64,000 nucleotides of DNA, from assembly GCF_031877795.1 (NCBI RefSeq), contig NC_133940.1, positions 14,137,985 to 14,201,984 of the forward strand. Reading direction: 5' to 3'. Both the position numbers and the translations under genes were made by a program. The stretch comes from Strix aluco (taxonomy: Eukaryota > Chordata > Aves > Strigiformes > Strigidae). This document shows, one piece after another, positions 1-26,700 of the stretch; positions within the stretch are counted from its first letter, which is position 1; the number at the start of each line of letters is the position of its first letter. The notes beneath the pieces were generated by a model, which was not told the DNA's origin, did not search any database, and worked only from the letters and a program-made list of their open reading frames with translations.

Positions 1-1805
1 ACACAGACCTGAACATTGCAGTAGTTAAAACAAGCCATGTAGAAACAAAAGGACATTTTAGAGATGTGAGTAGCAAGCATCCAAAGTCAGGTGGAAAAAT
101 GCTTTCAAGCAGAGACTCATGGAGCATTACTACTCCTTGCCATATTTGATTACAGATAGCTTTGTTTTGTTGCTTTTGATGAAGAGGGGAAAAAACCCAG
201 CAGAGGTAGCGGCCACACACCAACCTCTCACTGTAAACATCAAGAAAGGAGCTATGGAGGGAAAATCTGTTATTGCTCCATGGGAATCCAGCAACACAGG
301 GGTATAAGAGTGACACTAAAATGGGCCGTGCTGTCACAAGGCCTTGTTTGCCGGAGCCAGACAAGAATGATCTGTTATAAAACATGGTGGAATGTTTGTT
401 TTTGTAGTACTGGATTTCCAAAATCCATAGTCTTTTTGTGGTTGACAAGCTCACTCCTTTCTTTGCCTTGCTACTGCAGCTGTCGGAGGTCTGCACCCCT
501 GCCTGGAAAACATGAGGAACAGCGAGAAAGCAATCCTAGCAAAAATCTGCATCATTCATGCGTAATCAGACAATGCTTGGGAGATTTACAAAGGAGGGGA
601 GGAGGAGGAGAAAACCACAGCACTGCAGTCATTTGCATTATTTCTAGCTTTTTTCTTTGCAATAGTCACTTTTAGCTTTAAAATGTAATGAGTATGTATT
701 TCATACACAGCTTTATACACACTTCAGCGTTATTGGGTTTTAATTTGCATCCCACCGTGACTGAGTAAAATTTGGCAAATAGGCTGTGTCTGTTTATAAC
801 ACATGTGTTCACTTTGTTTTGGTAATGTTATGTACATACATACAAATTAATTTAAAAGCATACTCTGTCTTGTGGCTTACTGCTTATCTCAGAGTTCTCT
901 CCATGGCTCGTCGTGGCTGCTTTATACTATTCGGGCCACACAAAACCTCCTGGGAAGCACCCTAACGATACTGCTGAGACTTCACTAGGAATAAAAACCA
1001 GGCAATTGCTGCTTTACATCACTCACTTTTCTCTGATCAAGCAGGAAGATACACAAACAGCTCAGCTGGATCACTGCATCTTCTTACAGTTCTTATGAAC
1101 AGAGCCGTGGCTGCTAACATAATCTAAAACATACTTTTGGATGCTCAGAAGCCAATCTGAGTTTGGAATAGTCCTGGGTTTGGTTTAGAGCCACCCTGTG
1201 CTCACATCCGGGTCCTGCAGTGAGCAGAGGAGCCAATGCACAACAGTCAAAATGGAAATCCCAACTTCATACATTTGCACCGTGTTGGTGGTCCTCACTG
1301 ACAGGACTTGCAGTTCTGCAACGTGCTTTAGCCACACACCCAAACCTAACTGTCCAACTGTGTGGTTTTACCATGCTGGGACCTCAAACTTGAGCAAAGT
1401 CGCAGTGCAGTTACATTTGCCGGCGACTGTTTTTACCCGCCTGTTTTCAAAATTGCCCCTATACTCAAATTAGATACATTAGTTGCCTATATAAAGCGAG
1501 TTCTCTAGATGAGAAACACTTGAATTTGCACTTCTTTTACTAGATTTGCACATTCAAAATTTCATCTTAATTACCTGACGGCAAGGAAGTTTTAACATAG
1601 CAGCAGATCTGTTACAATTTACTTCCTTACCAAAGTTCACTTTGATGATGACTGGGTGCTTATAGATCCATTGGACAAAAATAAAAGGATATTTACAAAT
1701 AATATAATTAGTGCAAAAAGGAAAAATATCACTGACTTGTGATGCTAGGAAGAAGATATTTTAATGCAGACCATTCTAAAAATATCAAAGAAGGACCATA
1801 TACAA
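1..1805. other. Region downstream of PGK1, no supported gene
   Basis: Short unrelated open frames only, none with a recognisable domain, and no splice-bounded exon that I recognise. In mammals the next gene beyond the PGK1 3' end is TAF9B, transcribed toward PGK1. I looked for its lysine- and aspartate-rich C-terminal coding sequence and did not see it. Plus-strand AATAAA hexamers occur at about 989-994 and 1680-1685 and could end a convergent transcript, but this is only a possibility. Confidence 0.5.
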
Positions 1806-1809
1806 ACTG

Positions 1810-2246
1810 GGAGCACTTTAAATATGTTTATTCAGCAGCTATTACAATCAGCCTCCAAAAAACTGGAGTCCCCTCTTGTTTCTGAACCGTATCAAGTGAT
1901 GAAAATGCCTGCTAAGAACATTGAAGCTGAACGGTGCACTCCTTTCTGAGAAACAGACATGTCTAACAGGGATTATCTCTTTGAAAAGGCAAAATATAAA
2001 TATATACACTCTAAATTCACAACAACAGTTTAAATTCACTATGTTAATTCAAGTGGGGTAACAGTGGACAAATCCACATCATGTAAACTGCAGTCCTAAA
2101 ATATCTCTGCTGTCATCCTCAAACCCTGTCCAGTTTCGGTTTACATTCTGTGATCTGCCTATTGCAGAGCTGAAATACAGAAGCGCTGAAGTGTTGAATC
2201 TCAGGGGCTGTGCACAGGACCAGGAAGTGGGGCGATACTCTGTTCT
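1810..2246 (-). other. PGK1: PGK1 3' untranslated region with poly(A) signal
   Basis: This follows the PGK1 stop codon on the minus strand. A canonical AATAAA lies on the minus strand at 1832-1827, followed by a TG-rich stretch, so cleavage is expected near 1805-1815. That gives a 3' UTR of roughly 430 nt. The poly(A) choice is inferred from the hexamer alone, and longer forms are possible. Confidence 0.6.
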
Positions 2247-15889
<13,643 letters not shown>

Positions 15890-16091
15890 GTTTGCTTTGC
15901 TCTGATCCAACCCCACGCTCCGCTCCGCTCCGCCGCCACCCGCGCTCTGCCGCAGCGACCGCCAGACCCGCCGGCACCCAGCCCGCCCCGCCCCTGCCCG
16001 CCAACGATTGGGCCGCACTGCCCGCCGCGCATCGCTACTGGCCGAGGCGCCTGCCCGTCGGCAGGGTGCCCGCCCCCGCGGGAGGCCCGGT

Positions 16092-16105
16092 CACGTCCCG
16101 CACGC
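16092..16105 (-). promoter_or_regulatory. PGK1: Paired hypoxia-response cores upstream of PGK1
   Basis: On the minus strand, GCGTG (16105-16101) and ACGTG (16096-16092) fit the HIF core RCGTG and are 9 bp apart start to start, about 205 bp upstream of the PGK1 ATG. Mammalian PGK1 promoters are known to carry HIF sites in a similar place. Function here is inferred from motif and position. Confidence 0.55.
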
Positions 16106-16199
16106 AGCCGGGCCCGGTGGCTGCTCTGCAGCGGCTGGGAGCGGGGCGGTTCCCCACAGCGTCGGCCTGAAGCGGGATCCCGGGAGGCAGTTCGAGATC

Positions 16200-19100
16200 T
16201 AGCCACGGATTTAAAAAGATGTTTGACTGTAGAATTAAAAATCAATCTGCAAGTGCACCATACAAGATGCTTTTTCTGGAGAAGAAAGCACAGCCCTTCC
16301 TGCAGGTAAAGTAAACCTGCCTGGCTCACAGCGATAGCATTCTTCCCGCTTTTGGAAATAATCAGCTATGTGTTTTGTTTCCTCCTTAAGTACTTGATCA
16401 AATTTCACTGAAATGAATCCAACCTCTAAACATCCGAATTAATTTGAGGATAAATTATCCATAAATGTTGAATGTGTATCAATTGGTGGAATCCTCCACA
16501 TGAAGATGCCTGCACAGCCAAGGTGTAGGTCTGGTGGAGGCCTAGCATCTCGACTGCAAGAACAAGACAAAACCAGGATATTTTAAAGCGACCTGGATAG
16601 AATAATACTTTTCAAGACAACCAGGAAAAAAGCACTGTTTAAAGGGATACACTTGCCAGCAGTATGGGTTTTGTGTGCTGTCAAAAGATGGCCTAGCCTG
16701 CCATATGTACACATATGTGTGTGGCATGTAAAGCAGTGTAATGGACTGTATGCTGTATAAAAAAGGAGCTCATGGTCTTTTGACTTTTACCCATAGGATA
16801 GTTAGGCCTTTCTGTTGGCAGGTTTTTTTGCCGCACTCACTAGATATAAAGACACTTCTGAGAAAATTGTGATGGCAAGCTGAGTGCCTGACAAAATCAG
16901 TTCTTTGCTGACAGAAAGGCTAAATGCAGAGGAACAGCCTACAACAGGCAAGCAAAGTGCAGGCAAAACAGAAGAAAACAGGTGTGCACTTACAAGAAAC
17001 AAAATACAAAGATATGTAGACACCCAAACAAATGCATTGCTCACACATGGATGAAAACCTCCAGCCTGTGTAGGCTCTGGGGCAGAGGATCAAGACTTGT
17101 CAGAAGGCCCGGAAAAGCCTGAATGGGCCTTAAAGACAGGTTAGAGACACCTGTTTACCTAAGTTATGTGGCAATAAAAGCCAAAATAACACAAGTGGGA
17201 ACAAACTAATAGGTGATGTGAAATCACCTGTTAGGTGACCACCTATTAGGATGGAGACCAGGCAAACATTACCATAGTTTATCATCTATAGCTATAAATC
17301 AGGGTTCAAATTAAATTTGGTCTAGCAGTGGTCTCAATATAGACTGCAGAGTAAATCTGGAGTATATCCAGGGGTCCCTCCTGCGAATTAGTAAACCAGT
17401 CCTGAACTTCCAATAGCCAGCAGGGTCCTTGTAAATCAGAGGACCTGGACGGTGCTGGCAGTATCACCAGTGGGCAGGGACGTCTGGAAGTACTGAGGCT
17501 GATACAACATTCACCACGGCCCAAGAGTCAAATCCTAAACTGGTCCTTTAGGAATCCAGCCTTCCCAGCATCTGGGAATGCTCCATTTTCAGATCATCTT
17601 CCAGGGTTTGTTCAGCAGAAGAGCTCTCTCAGCTGCCAAGAGATGGTTTTACCCGCAGAGCCTGAAGGGCAACTGACAGCAGGTGAACAAAGCTCACATT
17701 AAAGGGACTCTGGGTGAGAAGATAAGGAAGGGGTACTCCAGATCCACAGGAGCTGTAACTATTTCACTGTTCTGAATCTATTTCCTTCTCCCTGTTCTAC
17801 TTTGCGCTGTGCTGCTTTCTTCAAAGGCAACGGTTAAATTCCTTGATGCTGACTCAGAAAGGAAGGCTCCTTTCAGCTGAAGTCCATCCTTGCAGCACCT
17901 ATTACTTTCCCCAGTAATCGGATTAATTCATTAGTACAAGAGCTTGCATGCCACCTCCTAGGGGTAAAAAAGTATGGAGGAGAAATGTCACAGTGCATGG
18001 CATGAACGCAGTAACTTGAGCACTCACAGTAATGTAAGATAGAAGATAGCTATATACCACAGCTGACCGAGGAGAGGGGACAGTGGGACACTTGCTAAGC
18101 CCCAGTCAGAAGACAGCATTCAGGAATAAAGGACTAAGGGTGACAAATAAAAATCAGTAAATAAAACCCACTAAGAACACTCTACTCAATAGGACTAACT
18201 CTACTACAACCATATTCATCTAATAGTCTATAGAGTATTGTATAAGAAGTCTGTAGTCATCTGAAATTAGAACCTTAGTGCAGTTATAAGAATCTGTTGT
18301 TTCAGGCAGAACTACAGCCATAGTTCATAAGGTGTACTCTGGTTTTACGCTTGCTTGCTTTTTCTCCATATTTTGGTGAAGAACAGAGGTAGGGGAATAG
18401 GGAGGAAGTCGCACGAGAACTTGTGGTGGCAGAACATAATTCCAGATGAGATGCAGCCAGGACACCAGAATTTGTGCATTTTAAGGAATTTACAAAGAAG
18501 GGGGAAACATTACAGGTGTGTTCAAGACTCAAAGCTCATTTCCATGCTTGAGTCACCTTTCTGTCCTTCCCTCCTGTTGTGAAATATTTGGAATATACTG
18601 CAAATATTTAAAGAAAAAAAGAGCCCATGCAAACAGTTCAAAACTTGTGCTTTTAAATTAACCAGTACAACAAAGCCAGGAGGTCAAAGGGCTGGTAACA
18701 AAAAAAAAAAAAAGGATCTGGCATTAGACTGGCATTAGACCTGTGACCATCCTAGGAAGTAATTTCTAGGAATACGAAACAGAAGCTGTACTTTAGACTG
18801 ACATAGCCATCGCCTGTGTGATCCTGCCTGCTTCATTTTGCCAGAAGGAATGGGATTGTGGCAAGTTCAGACAGATCATGGGCTTTGGTGCACTGGCCTG
18901 CATATTTATATGAATCAAACCGAAGGGCTGTGGTTTGGAGACCAGTAATCTGCATCTTCATCTGTGTTGCATGATCCAGTCTTCAGAAACTTCCTGCTTT
19001 TATAACCACCCTCTGTATTTTAAGCTTCTGTTTAAAGACAGGTTCCAAGTTTTCTTTTCTCCTTGCAGTAGTGCAATATTCAAGCACAGGTATCTTGTAG

Positions 19101-22100
19101 GAAAGATGAGAGCATTCTTGAGAGAGAGAGATGGAAGAAGTTCAGGAGAGAGACTGAGAAATAGCCTTTTAAATTTTTTTTCAAATGCAGGCTCTCAACC
19201 TTATAGGCCTAGATTTCAGAAATACAGCATCACTGAATGAGTCTAGAGCAAGACCATTTATATTAAAAGGCTTTTACACATGTATCATATATTTCACTAT
19301 GGGGTTTTAGTACCACAGTTTAAAAATAAAATTTTATTTAAAAAAATATTTAAAACCTACTGAATTGATTTGTAATACAGATTTTCTTGGATAATCAAAG
19401 CTGATGGTGTTTGGGCCGTGTATTTTGATATTCAATATAAATATCAGACATACTCCCCTCATCAATTTGAACTGCACATTTATCTATTTTAATGCATTCA
19501 GCTCTTATCTTTTGCTTTAGACATTTAATACGGCCTACTTAAAAAATGGGTAACAAATTAGTCTAACAATAATCGCCAACTAATAAAAAGACAAATCCCC
19601 AGTTATACCCTCCCAATATATTTGGTACTGAACTGTGCATTCAGGTGAGAGTGGTTTGGGGCATCTGCCTCCCTGCCTCTTCCCCACCCCGAGGCTGCTG
19701 CCTGAGCCCTGGAGACGTCCCAGCACCCCCTCTTCTTGTGAGGCAGTTGCTGTTTCTGGAGTTTTTAAGAAACAGGGCCCTCTAGGAGAAGGTGGGTGAC
19801 AAGTCACTGGGAAATGTTAATGCTCTACCAATATTTCTCCGTGGTTTCACAGTTCCTGTAAGGTGCAAGGGAAGGTTTTTCTCTGTCTCTCAGAAAGAAA
19901 ATTCCTCCCCAAAACTCTGCCAGGTACTCTTTCTATGCTCTTTACCTTTTTCAAGTTACCTGATCCACTCATAGGCTTTCTGCTTTATCATGTTTTCTTC
20001 AATTGTGCTTATTTTAATTTACAACTTAAAATTCTTCTTTGTTAATTTGTAATTCACTCAGTTCTCAAATCACTGAGCGCTGAAGGAATAAGCAGATCTT
20101 GTCTTTTTCCCCTCAGTTTCTCTTATACCTCCTTAATGAGGGCAATTTCTTACAGCAAAAACCAAAGTTCGGGTGCTCCTGGGTAGGCAGGCTGCGGAGG
20201 TGACACCCCACTGGAAAACCATCCCAGCACCAAGTAAAAGAGAGGAGGCAGGAGAAAGCACCGATTCAGTTCTGCTCAGCTTTTGTCTTCTGAAACCATG
20301 AACAGGAAGAACCTCAGAGTGCTCTGCTGCTTCTGCACATCAGGCCTTTCGGACAAAGATGTTGTTAATTTCAGGCTATTCTGCATTCACCATGGATGTC
20401 TCCTGAGTTCACCTCCGTAGGTGACCATACCTACTTTGAACTCGAGCATTTTACAGCAGGGAACATTCGTTTACATACTCTGTAAATTATCAGCTAGCTG
20501 TGGCTCTGTGGAATTAGCAAAGACTAAGAGATAGAAAAATTACAAGGGATTTGTTTCAGTGTGCATGCACAAGGTTAGCTTTCACCTTTTTATCCTAAAT
20601 AAAAGGTGGAGTTACCTGCTGGCAAACTTCTCTGCCCTTCAGGGCAAGGCAGGGCCTCCGCCTCCATATGTGATCGCAAAGCACTCACTGCACTGTGAAC
20701 ATTACCAGGTAAGAGCATTGGAATTGAAGGACAAATTAGGCAAAAATATTAAGATTTATACCCACAAACTGACTACTGCTCTGAAGATCAAAGCTTATGT
20801 GAACACAAATCTTGTATATTTTCACCAGCTCTAGCTTTGTCTGGTTTTTGTAATCCTTCACAGCTCTTCCTTTTAACAATCGATTGGGATATGGAGTTTG
20901 AGTAGCCAGTCTGGCACTGTGGAAAATACTGCCTGAAGCATGGGCGAAATTCAAAGTTTCTAGCACTGCTGTAGCCAGAGAGTGAACGTGTAGTCTCCTG
21001 GCTGCTCCCATCACCTGCCTAATGTTGGCAGGTTGGCAAGTGATTGTACACAGTCTCATTTCTAACAGTAGCAGGGAATGAAGGGCTTCAGGTCTGTCCG
21101 AGTATGGAATTGGATGGGGGTTTAAACTGAAAATGCTAAAGAATCCTACTCTATACACACTGTCTCTTTTTCCTTGCAGATGAGGATGTATGTGTACAGC
21201 TCTCAAACTCTCCTTAAGAAATTTATTTTAGAGATGTGTTTAATGGGATACAAAAAAAATAATCTTACCTCTTCAACAGTTTTCATTCATGACCTAGTAG
21301 ACATGATAGAAATTCACAGCTACTACTTGAATTATCCAGTCAACTGGAAGGAAAAAAAATAACACTGCCAGTAGCATAGCTCTGGTATCAAGACAGATGC
21401 TGAATTTTGAGTCAAAGCCTGCCCTTTAGGGCTTGTCAAACTGTTCTGCAGAGATCTTTTCTAAAAATGTTACTTAAAAAGAAAAAAAAGAAAGCGCATC
21501 TTAAAAGAAGAAAATGTAGCCATACTAAAATTAAAGCATCTAGGGAGTGGTTAAAAAAAATAAATCCGTGCAGGAACTATGTGCTGGTAAAATGGATGCC
21601 ATCGAGCCTGAAAACATGATGTTTCAGGCAGCAGCTGCAGCGACTCCAACATTAACCAATGGAGTACCTGGCTGTGGTAGGCTGCTGAAATACAACATTT
21701 CTATGTGCTTCTGTAATGCCACACAAGAAAATAAGTTTTAGAATACCCTTAAGCCTGTAATTATCTACTATATGATTTTCATTCAGAGCCCTAGAAGCTG
21801 ATATTTGTTCCACTGATTTCATATAGGGTAAAATGAACCTGTGTTTGATCCAAATGATTTAACTTTATTTTTTTTCCCCAACAAAAAAGTAATATTGAAT
21901 GTGAGAGCTCTGCTCACCGCTCTCACGGGTGCTTGATGCCACCAAGAGATGTGAGGCAGGTGAGAGGGTGCTGCAGTAAACACTTATATGAGCCAATGTT
22001 AAACTGCAACAGAATTTACTCTGTGACAACTCAGAGTTGTCACTTTGGAAACACCATTGACTTGTCAGATTTCAGGGAAGGAGAGACATTTTCAAATTCC

Positions 22101-22990
22101 AGAGTCTTAATAATTTTGAATTCTAATACTATTAAACTTAGTGTTACTTGAATCACAGATGATGTATGTTGGCCAGATGAATATAGAGATTTTTGTATCG
22201 CACCTTGAACTCAAGAACCCATGCTCCAATTTTCCTCGTCTCTCATGGAAACGAGTTCATGGAATACCTGCCTCTCTTGGTCTAGTATGCTAATCAGCTG
22301 GTAAGATGAACTTAAAAGTGTCATTTCACCTTAATTTAACCTGAGGGTATCGTAGAACCTTTACAACTCTGAGCTCCCAGTTGGGGTTGTAACACCAATC
22401 TACCTGTGAACAGGCAATAAGGCATGGTGGAGAGGGAGCCTGGCGAACACAGGGAACAAGTGTTTTGGACAGAACAGGTTTTTGTCTGTGTGCTTTTTGG
22501 GGTGGGGGTGGGGGTGTTTGTTTGGGTATTTTTGGTTTTTTTCAATGTAAATAAGAAAAACAGCTCTAAGGAGTACTGGAGCAATTCAGTCATTGTTTAC
22601 TTAAAGTGCTTGAGAGATGCTTCTAGAAAGCTCAAAAATGTAAGACCTGTTCAGGCTTTGCACCTTTTTCCTATCCTGACAAACTGAAGGTAGAAGCCCC
22701 CCTGCAGATGCGCTGGCCATCAGAGACCACAACCTGGGCACGAGTCAGGCTCCCAGGACCTCTTCTAACAGGGTCAGCTGGAGAGCCAAGAAGGGGATCT
22801 GTTCCTTCTGTTACTGCTCCTCATAGCTTCAAACACTGTTGAGGATAGTATCTAGGCTTTGGCAGGAGATTTGTGCTAGATTTTGAACCAAATGATTATT
22901 TTGGTGATGGGAGTCCAGCCATCCCCATGAGAGGAACACTGGAGCACTCCCATGGACTTTTCTCCACCACTTCATGCTTGGCACTTTTCT
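16200..22990. other. Intergenic stretch between PGK1 and ATP7A
   Basis: About 6.8 kb of mostly AT-rich sequence with scattered GC-richer patches (for example about 19620-19790 and 20150-20440). Open frames are short and have no recognisable domain. A plus-strand G-run stretch lies at about 22496-22516. I found no tRNA, no spliced gene and no repeat that I can name here. Confidence 0.55.
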
Positions 22991-23017
22991 TTGGGACACG
23001 GAGTGATTGCATAAACC

Positions 23018-23283
23018 ACCACACTTCAGCCAGACTCTTCGCAGTAGCGCCCAGTGAAAGAGGCAATGGGCACAAGCTGAAACACAGGAAATTTCATCCT
23101 AACATCAGAAAACACTTTTTCACTGTGAAGGCGATTGACCGCTGGAACAGACTGCCCAAAGAGGTTGTGAAGATATTAAAAATCTCATTCCTGGGCAACC
23201 GTCTCTAGCTCACCTGCTTTGGCAGGTTTTGTCTATGTGACCTCCAGCAGTCTCTTTCAGCCTCAGCTACTCCACGATTCTGT
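23018..23283 (+). mobile_element. Old CR1 LINE 3' fragment
   Basis: Plus-strand translation in this stretch gives the C-terminal tail of the CR1 ORF2 protein: GNGHKLKHRKFHPNIRKHFF, then a WNRLPKEVV block, followed by the short CR1 3' UTR pattern ending near CCACGATTCTGT. It is 5'-truncated, as is usual for CR1, and clearly diverged, so it is an old insertion. It sits between the inferred ATP7A 3' end and PGK1. Confidence 0.85.
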
Positions 23284-23769
23284 ATTACAGTGATAATCTT
23301 TACATGATGATAATTCCACAGTTTCCCAACTTTCACCAACATCACTTGCCAACAGGCCTACAATTTCATGTAGGCTGAATGTCCTCCTCAAGGCCACGCA
23401 GTTTAGCAGAGCTGGAAACATACGTAAGAAACCCTGATCATCAGCCTTTTGCCAAACAAGCTAACAGCAACAGTGCTTCACCTTTCCCACTTCACCCAGA
23501 GTGCTCCTACTTGGGAAGATGAAGTGCACGTGACATGCAAAGCTGCTTTCAGAACCTCCATCCTGTACACGCACATTTCAACCTCCTGCAGGGCAATCCA
23601 ACATCATCACATCCCCAAGGTGCCACGCCTGGCCTTTTCATCAAACAGTGCAGAGGAAGGAATGGAGAGAAATTTTGCACAGCTGGCAGTAGAATCTGTT
23701 AAGTCAGCTAAAGAAAGATTTGAAGGAAATCATAAAACATAATTTAAAACAGTCTTTGGATGTTACATT

Positions 23770-26700
23770 TTTATTATATAACTTATAATTGCCATTATAA
23801 TGATGGAGGCACAGTCCTAAAAGAACAAGAAGCTGAGACTACGTGTTTCTAGATGTAAAGAAATGTAACAGCACTAAATTAACATCCCACAACAGCATTC
23901 ATTTCTCCACTCTTTATACCAAAATTGAATTAAAAAAAAATATCTCAGGTTTAAAACATTTTGTTGGAAGTTCTAAGCAAAAATATAATCACAGTTTTTA
24001 ATAAATAAAAATGCTTGTTTCCATTGTGTTCTGTCAACTTCACATTCTTTTTTGTATAAAAGTTCAAGTGTCTACTCTTTTAAAAGTTTATTGGTAAGAT
24101 TCAAAGAGCAATTTTTAAAGCCTCCAGCATATGTACTTTGTTTTTTAAATAAAGCACAGGTTTTATAAATAGCTAGTTACAGAAAATAATAAAATAGACA
24201 AACTAGTAAAACAATTTCATTTGTAACTGTGTGTTTCCAAGTGATATTTTAAATTTCCGAATCCAAACTGTCTCCAACAGGAGTAACCTATTTACATAGT
24301 AAAACATTTACATTTGGGAGAACATTTAGCTCCCACATTATTTCACTTGCACTGTACATTCAAACTGAAAAATATTTTGGTTCTTCAACATAAAGCACCT
24401 TACATTTTAATCACAAGATAGACATTCTGCAAGTCAATATCACACGTTTGGGGGTATGTTGGACAGATATCCTGTTTTCAAAGATCCGGACTCCGAATTT
24501 CTTAATCAGCTATACATTACTCAAACATACCGTGTACTATATTCAAGTTCAAAAGACAAGTCCAGACAGGTTTCCCTAAAAGAGGAAAACTGGATTGAAA
24601 GGGACTTCCTGGGTCAGTAAGTCCTGACCACTGCTTTTGCTGGCATCACTTCATTGAAGCCTCTTTCAGAAACATGAGAGCAATTTGCTTTCCACCCACA
24701 CTAGCTCTAACAGAAGCTATCTTGGAACCTAATAGCTGTTATAGTTAAAAAGCTTCATCTCAGTTCAAGCCTAGATTTATCACAACCACCTTATACCCAT
24801 TCATGCTTGGGCTAACACTGGTCTTTAGCTTAGTTATTTCTTCTCTCTAGAGTTTGATCCTCTGACTGTACTTACAAGCTGCTAGCCCATTCCCGATAAT
24901 CATCTCCGCACCTCATTAAGTATCCTGGTTTTGAAAAGTAGCCTTATTTTGCTGGAACTGGATCAAATGCTGGGTTTCACAGCATGGAAAACATGGAAAA
25001 GCCTAGAAAGACATCTACACTGGGAAAAAGTTGGTGATAAAGCAAGCATTCCACTGTAAACATTCAACCTATGTACAATTTAGACAACAAAAGGTCAAAG
25101 CCTTTTGTTGTTCAAAGTGGACTAAAAAAATATATTTGGAAATAATTTAACAAATTCTTCAAGCTGCTTTATCTACCAACCAGAAATTTAACCCTAAATT
25201 ACTACTCTCTTTCCTGCAGTAAGAGCATGCTATCATTTACATGCCACATATACCATAACCAGCACCTGCAGTAGCGAAACTTCCATATGAAAGCATGCTA
25301 GGATCTGCCTTGTGTCTGTACTGCACAATTAAGACCACCCATCAGCACAATCCAGACAAAAATATGTAGAATGCATATTTCACTATACAAAAATGATGTT
25401 GCTCTACAAAAAAATCAGGACAGGCTGAAGAGGGCCCAGAGAAGGGCCACAGAGATGATCAGGGGACTGGGCAGCCTGCCCTGTGAGGAGAGGCTGAGAG
25501 AGCTGGGTTTGTTCAGCCTTGAGAAGAGAAGGCTTAGGGCAGACCTTATCACCATGTTCCAGTATTGAAAGGGTGAATGCAAAGCAGGTGGAGACTCCCT
25601 TTTTACAAGGAGTCACATGGAGAAGATGAGGGGAAATGGGTACAAGTTACTCCTGGGAGATTCTGACTGGACACAAGAGGACAATTTTTCACCATGAGAA
25701 CAATCAGCCACTGGAATGATCGCCCCAGGGAAGTGGTGGATTTCCCCACATGGGACACTTTAAGATTCAGCTGGACAGGGTGCTGGGCCATCTTGTCTAG
25801 ACCGTGCTTTGCCAAGAAAGGCTGGACCAGGTGATCCTTGAGGTCCCTTCTAACCTGGTATTTCATGATTCTTTCACCTGCAGAATCTTGCCAAGATCAA
25901 CAGCGAGAATGAGTGTGGATAAACAAGAAAACTGAAATCTTTGGAAACCGTTTGCATGGTTGTGAGGCACTAAAAAACCATCACAACACAATCAGTTTTT
26001 AGGTAACTATCTGCTTTGTAAGAAACAGCTTTGTTGCTGAAAACTGGGAACATAATCTTACAGAAGGCTTTGCAGTAACATATTTCAGCATTTCTTAACA
26101 CTACTATATATATATAGCTATGATCTAATTTAAAAAAATTCTATATTCATATAGAGATATTAAGAACCTAAATCCTGCAACAGAAGTATTTTGTTTCTTA
26201 CACTAGCGGCAGCAACAAATGACGTTGTTCTCCTCACTGCAATATAACAAGTATACTGATTTACTACAACATATTCCATAGCACAACTCTTGTTTTTATA
26301 CACTGATATTTTTCCGGTAGTTCTCAGATAAAATGCAAAATCTATTTACTTATGACTTTATACACACACAATCTATGCACTGACATCAGACTTCAAGTTA
26401 AAAACTAGACCATTAGAGAGATCTCTTTCATACTCCAAACTGATTATTCCTCCTCTACAACCACAAATTTGAATTATGTGTTTACACCATGGACTGTATT
26501 CCATAATGTAATTCAACATTATCAAACCTATTGCTTTCGATAGCTGTCTCAGCAGAGGATTTAAAGAAAAAGGTTTATTAAATAACAAACAGGTAGCTAC
26601 CTACTGGGTGACAAACACCCTTATTTCTCATTGAGAATATTTTTAATATTAATGATTTAATGATCAAAACCTGCATTTTGATATTTCAGTTCAGTAACAA

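Noticed and set aside
1-1805. Possible TAF9B 3' end
   Set aside because: Expected from mammalian synteny, but none of the frames shows its C-terminal sequence. At most it is 3' UTR, which cannot be recognised by eye.
22496-22540. G- and T-rich stretch that translates to a valine- and phenylalanine-rich peptide
   Set aside because: Low-complexity sequence; may form a quadruplex, but there is no gene evidence and no promoter context.
16200-23000. Retrocopy of a phosphoglycerate mutase (PGAM4) near PGK1, as in primates
   Set aside because: No such sequence was seen. The human copy is a primate-lineage insertion, so absence is expected.
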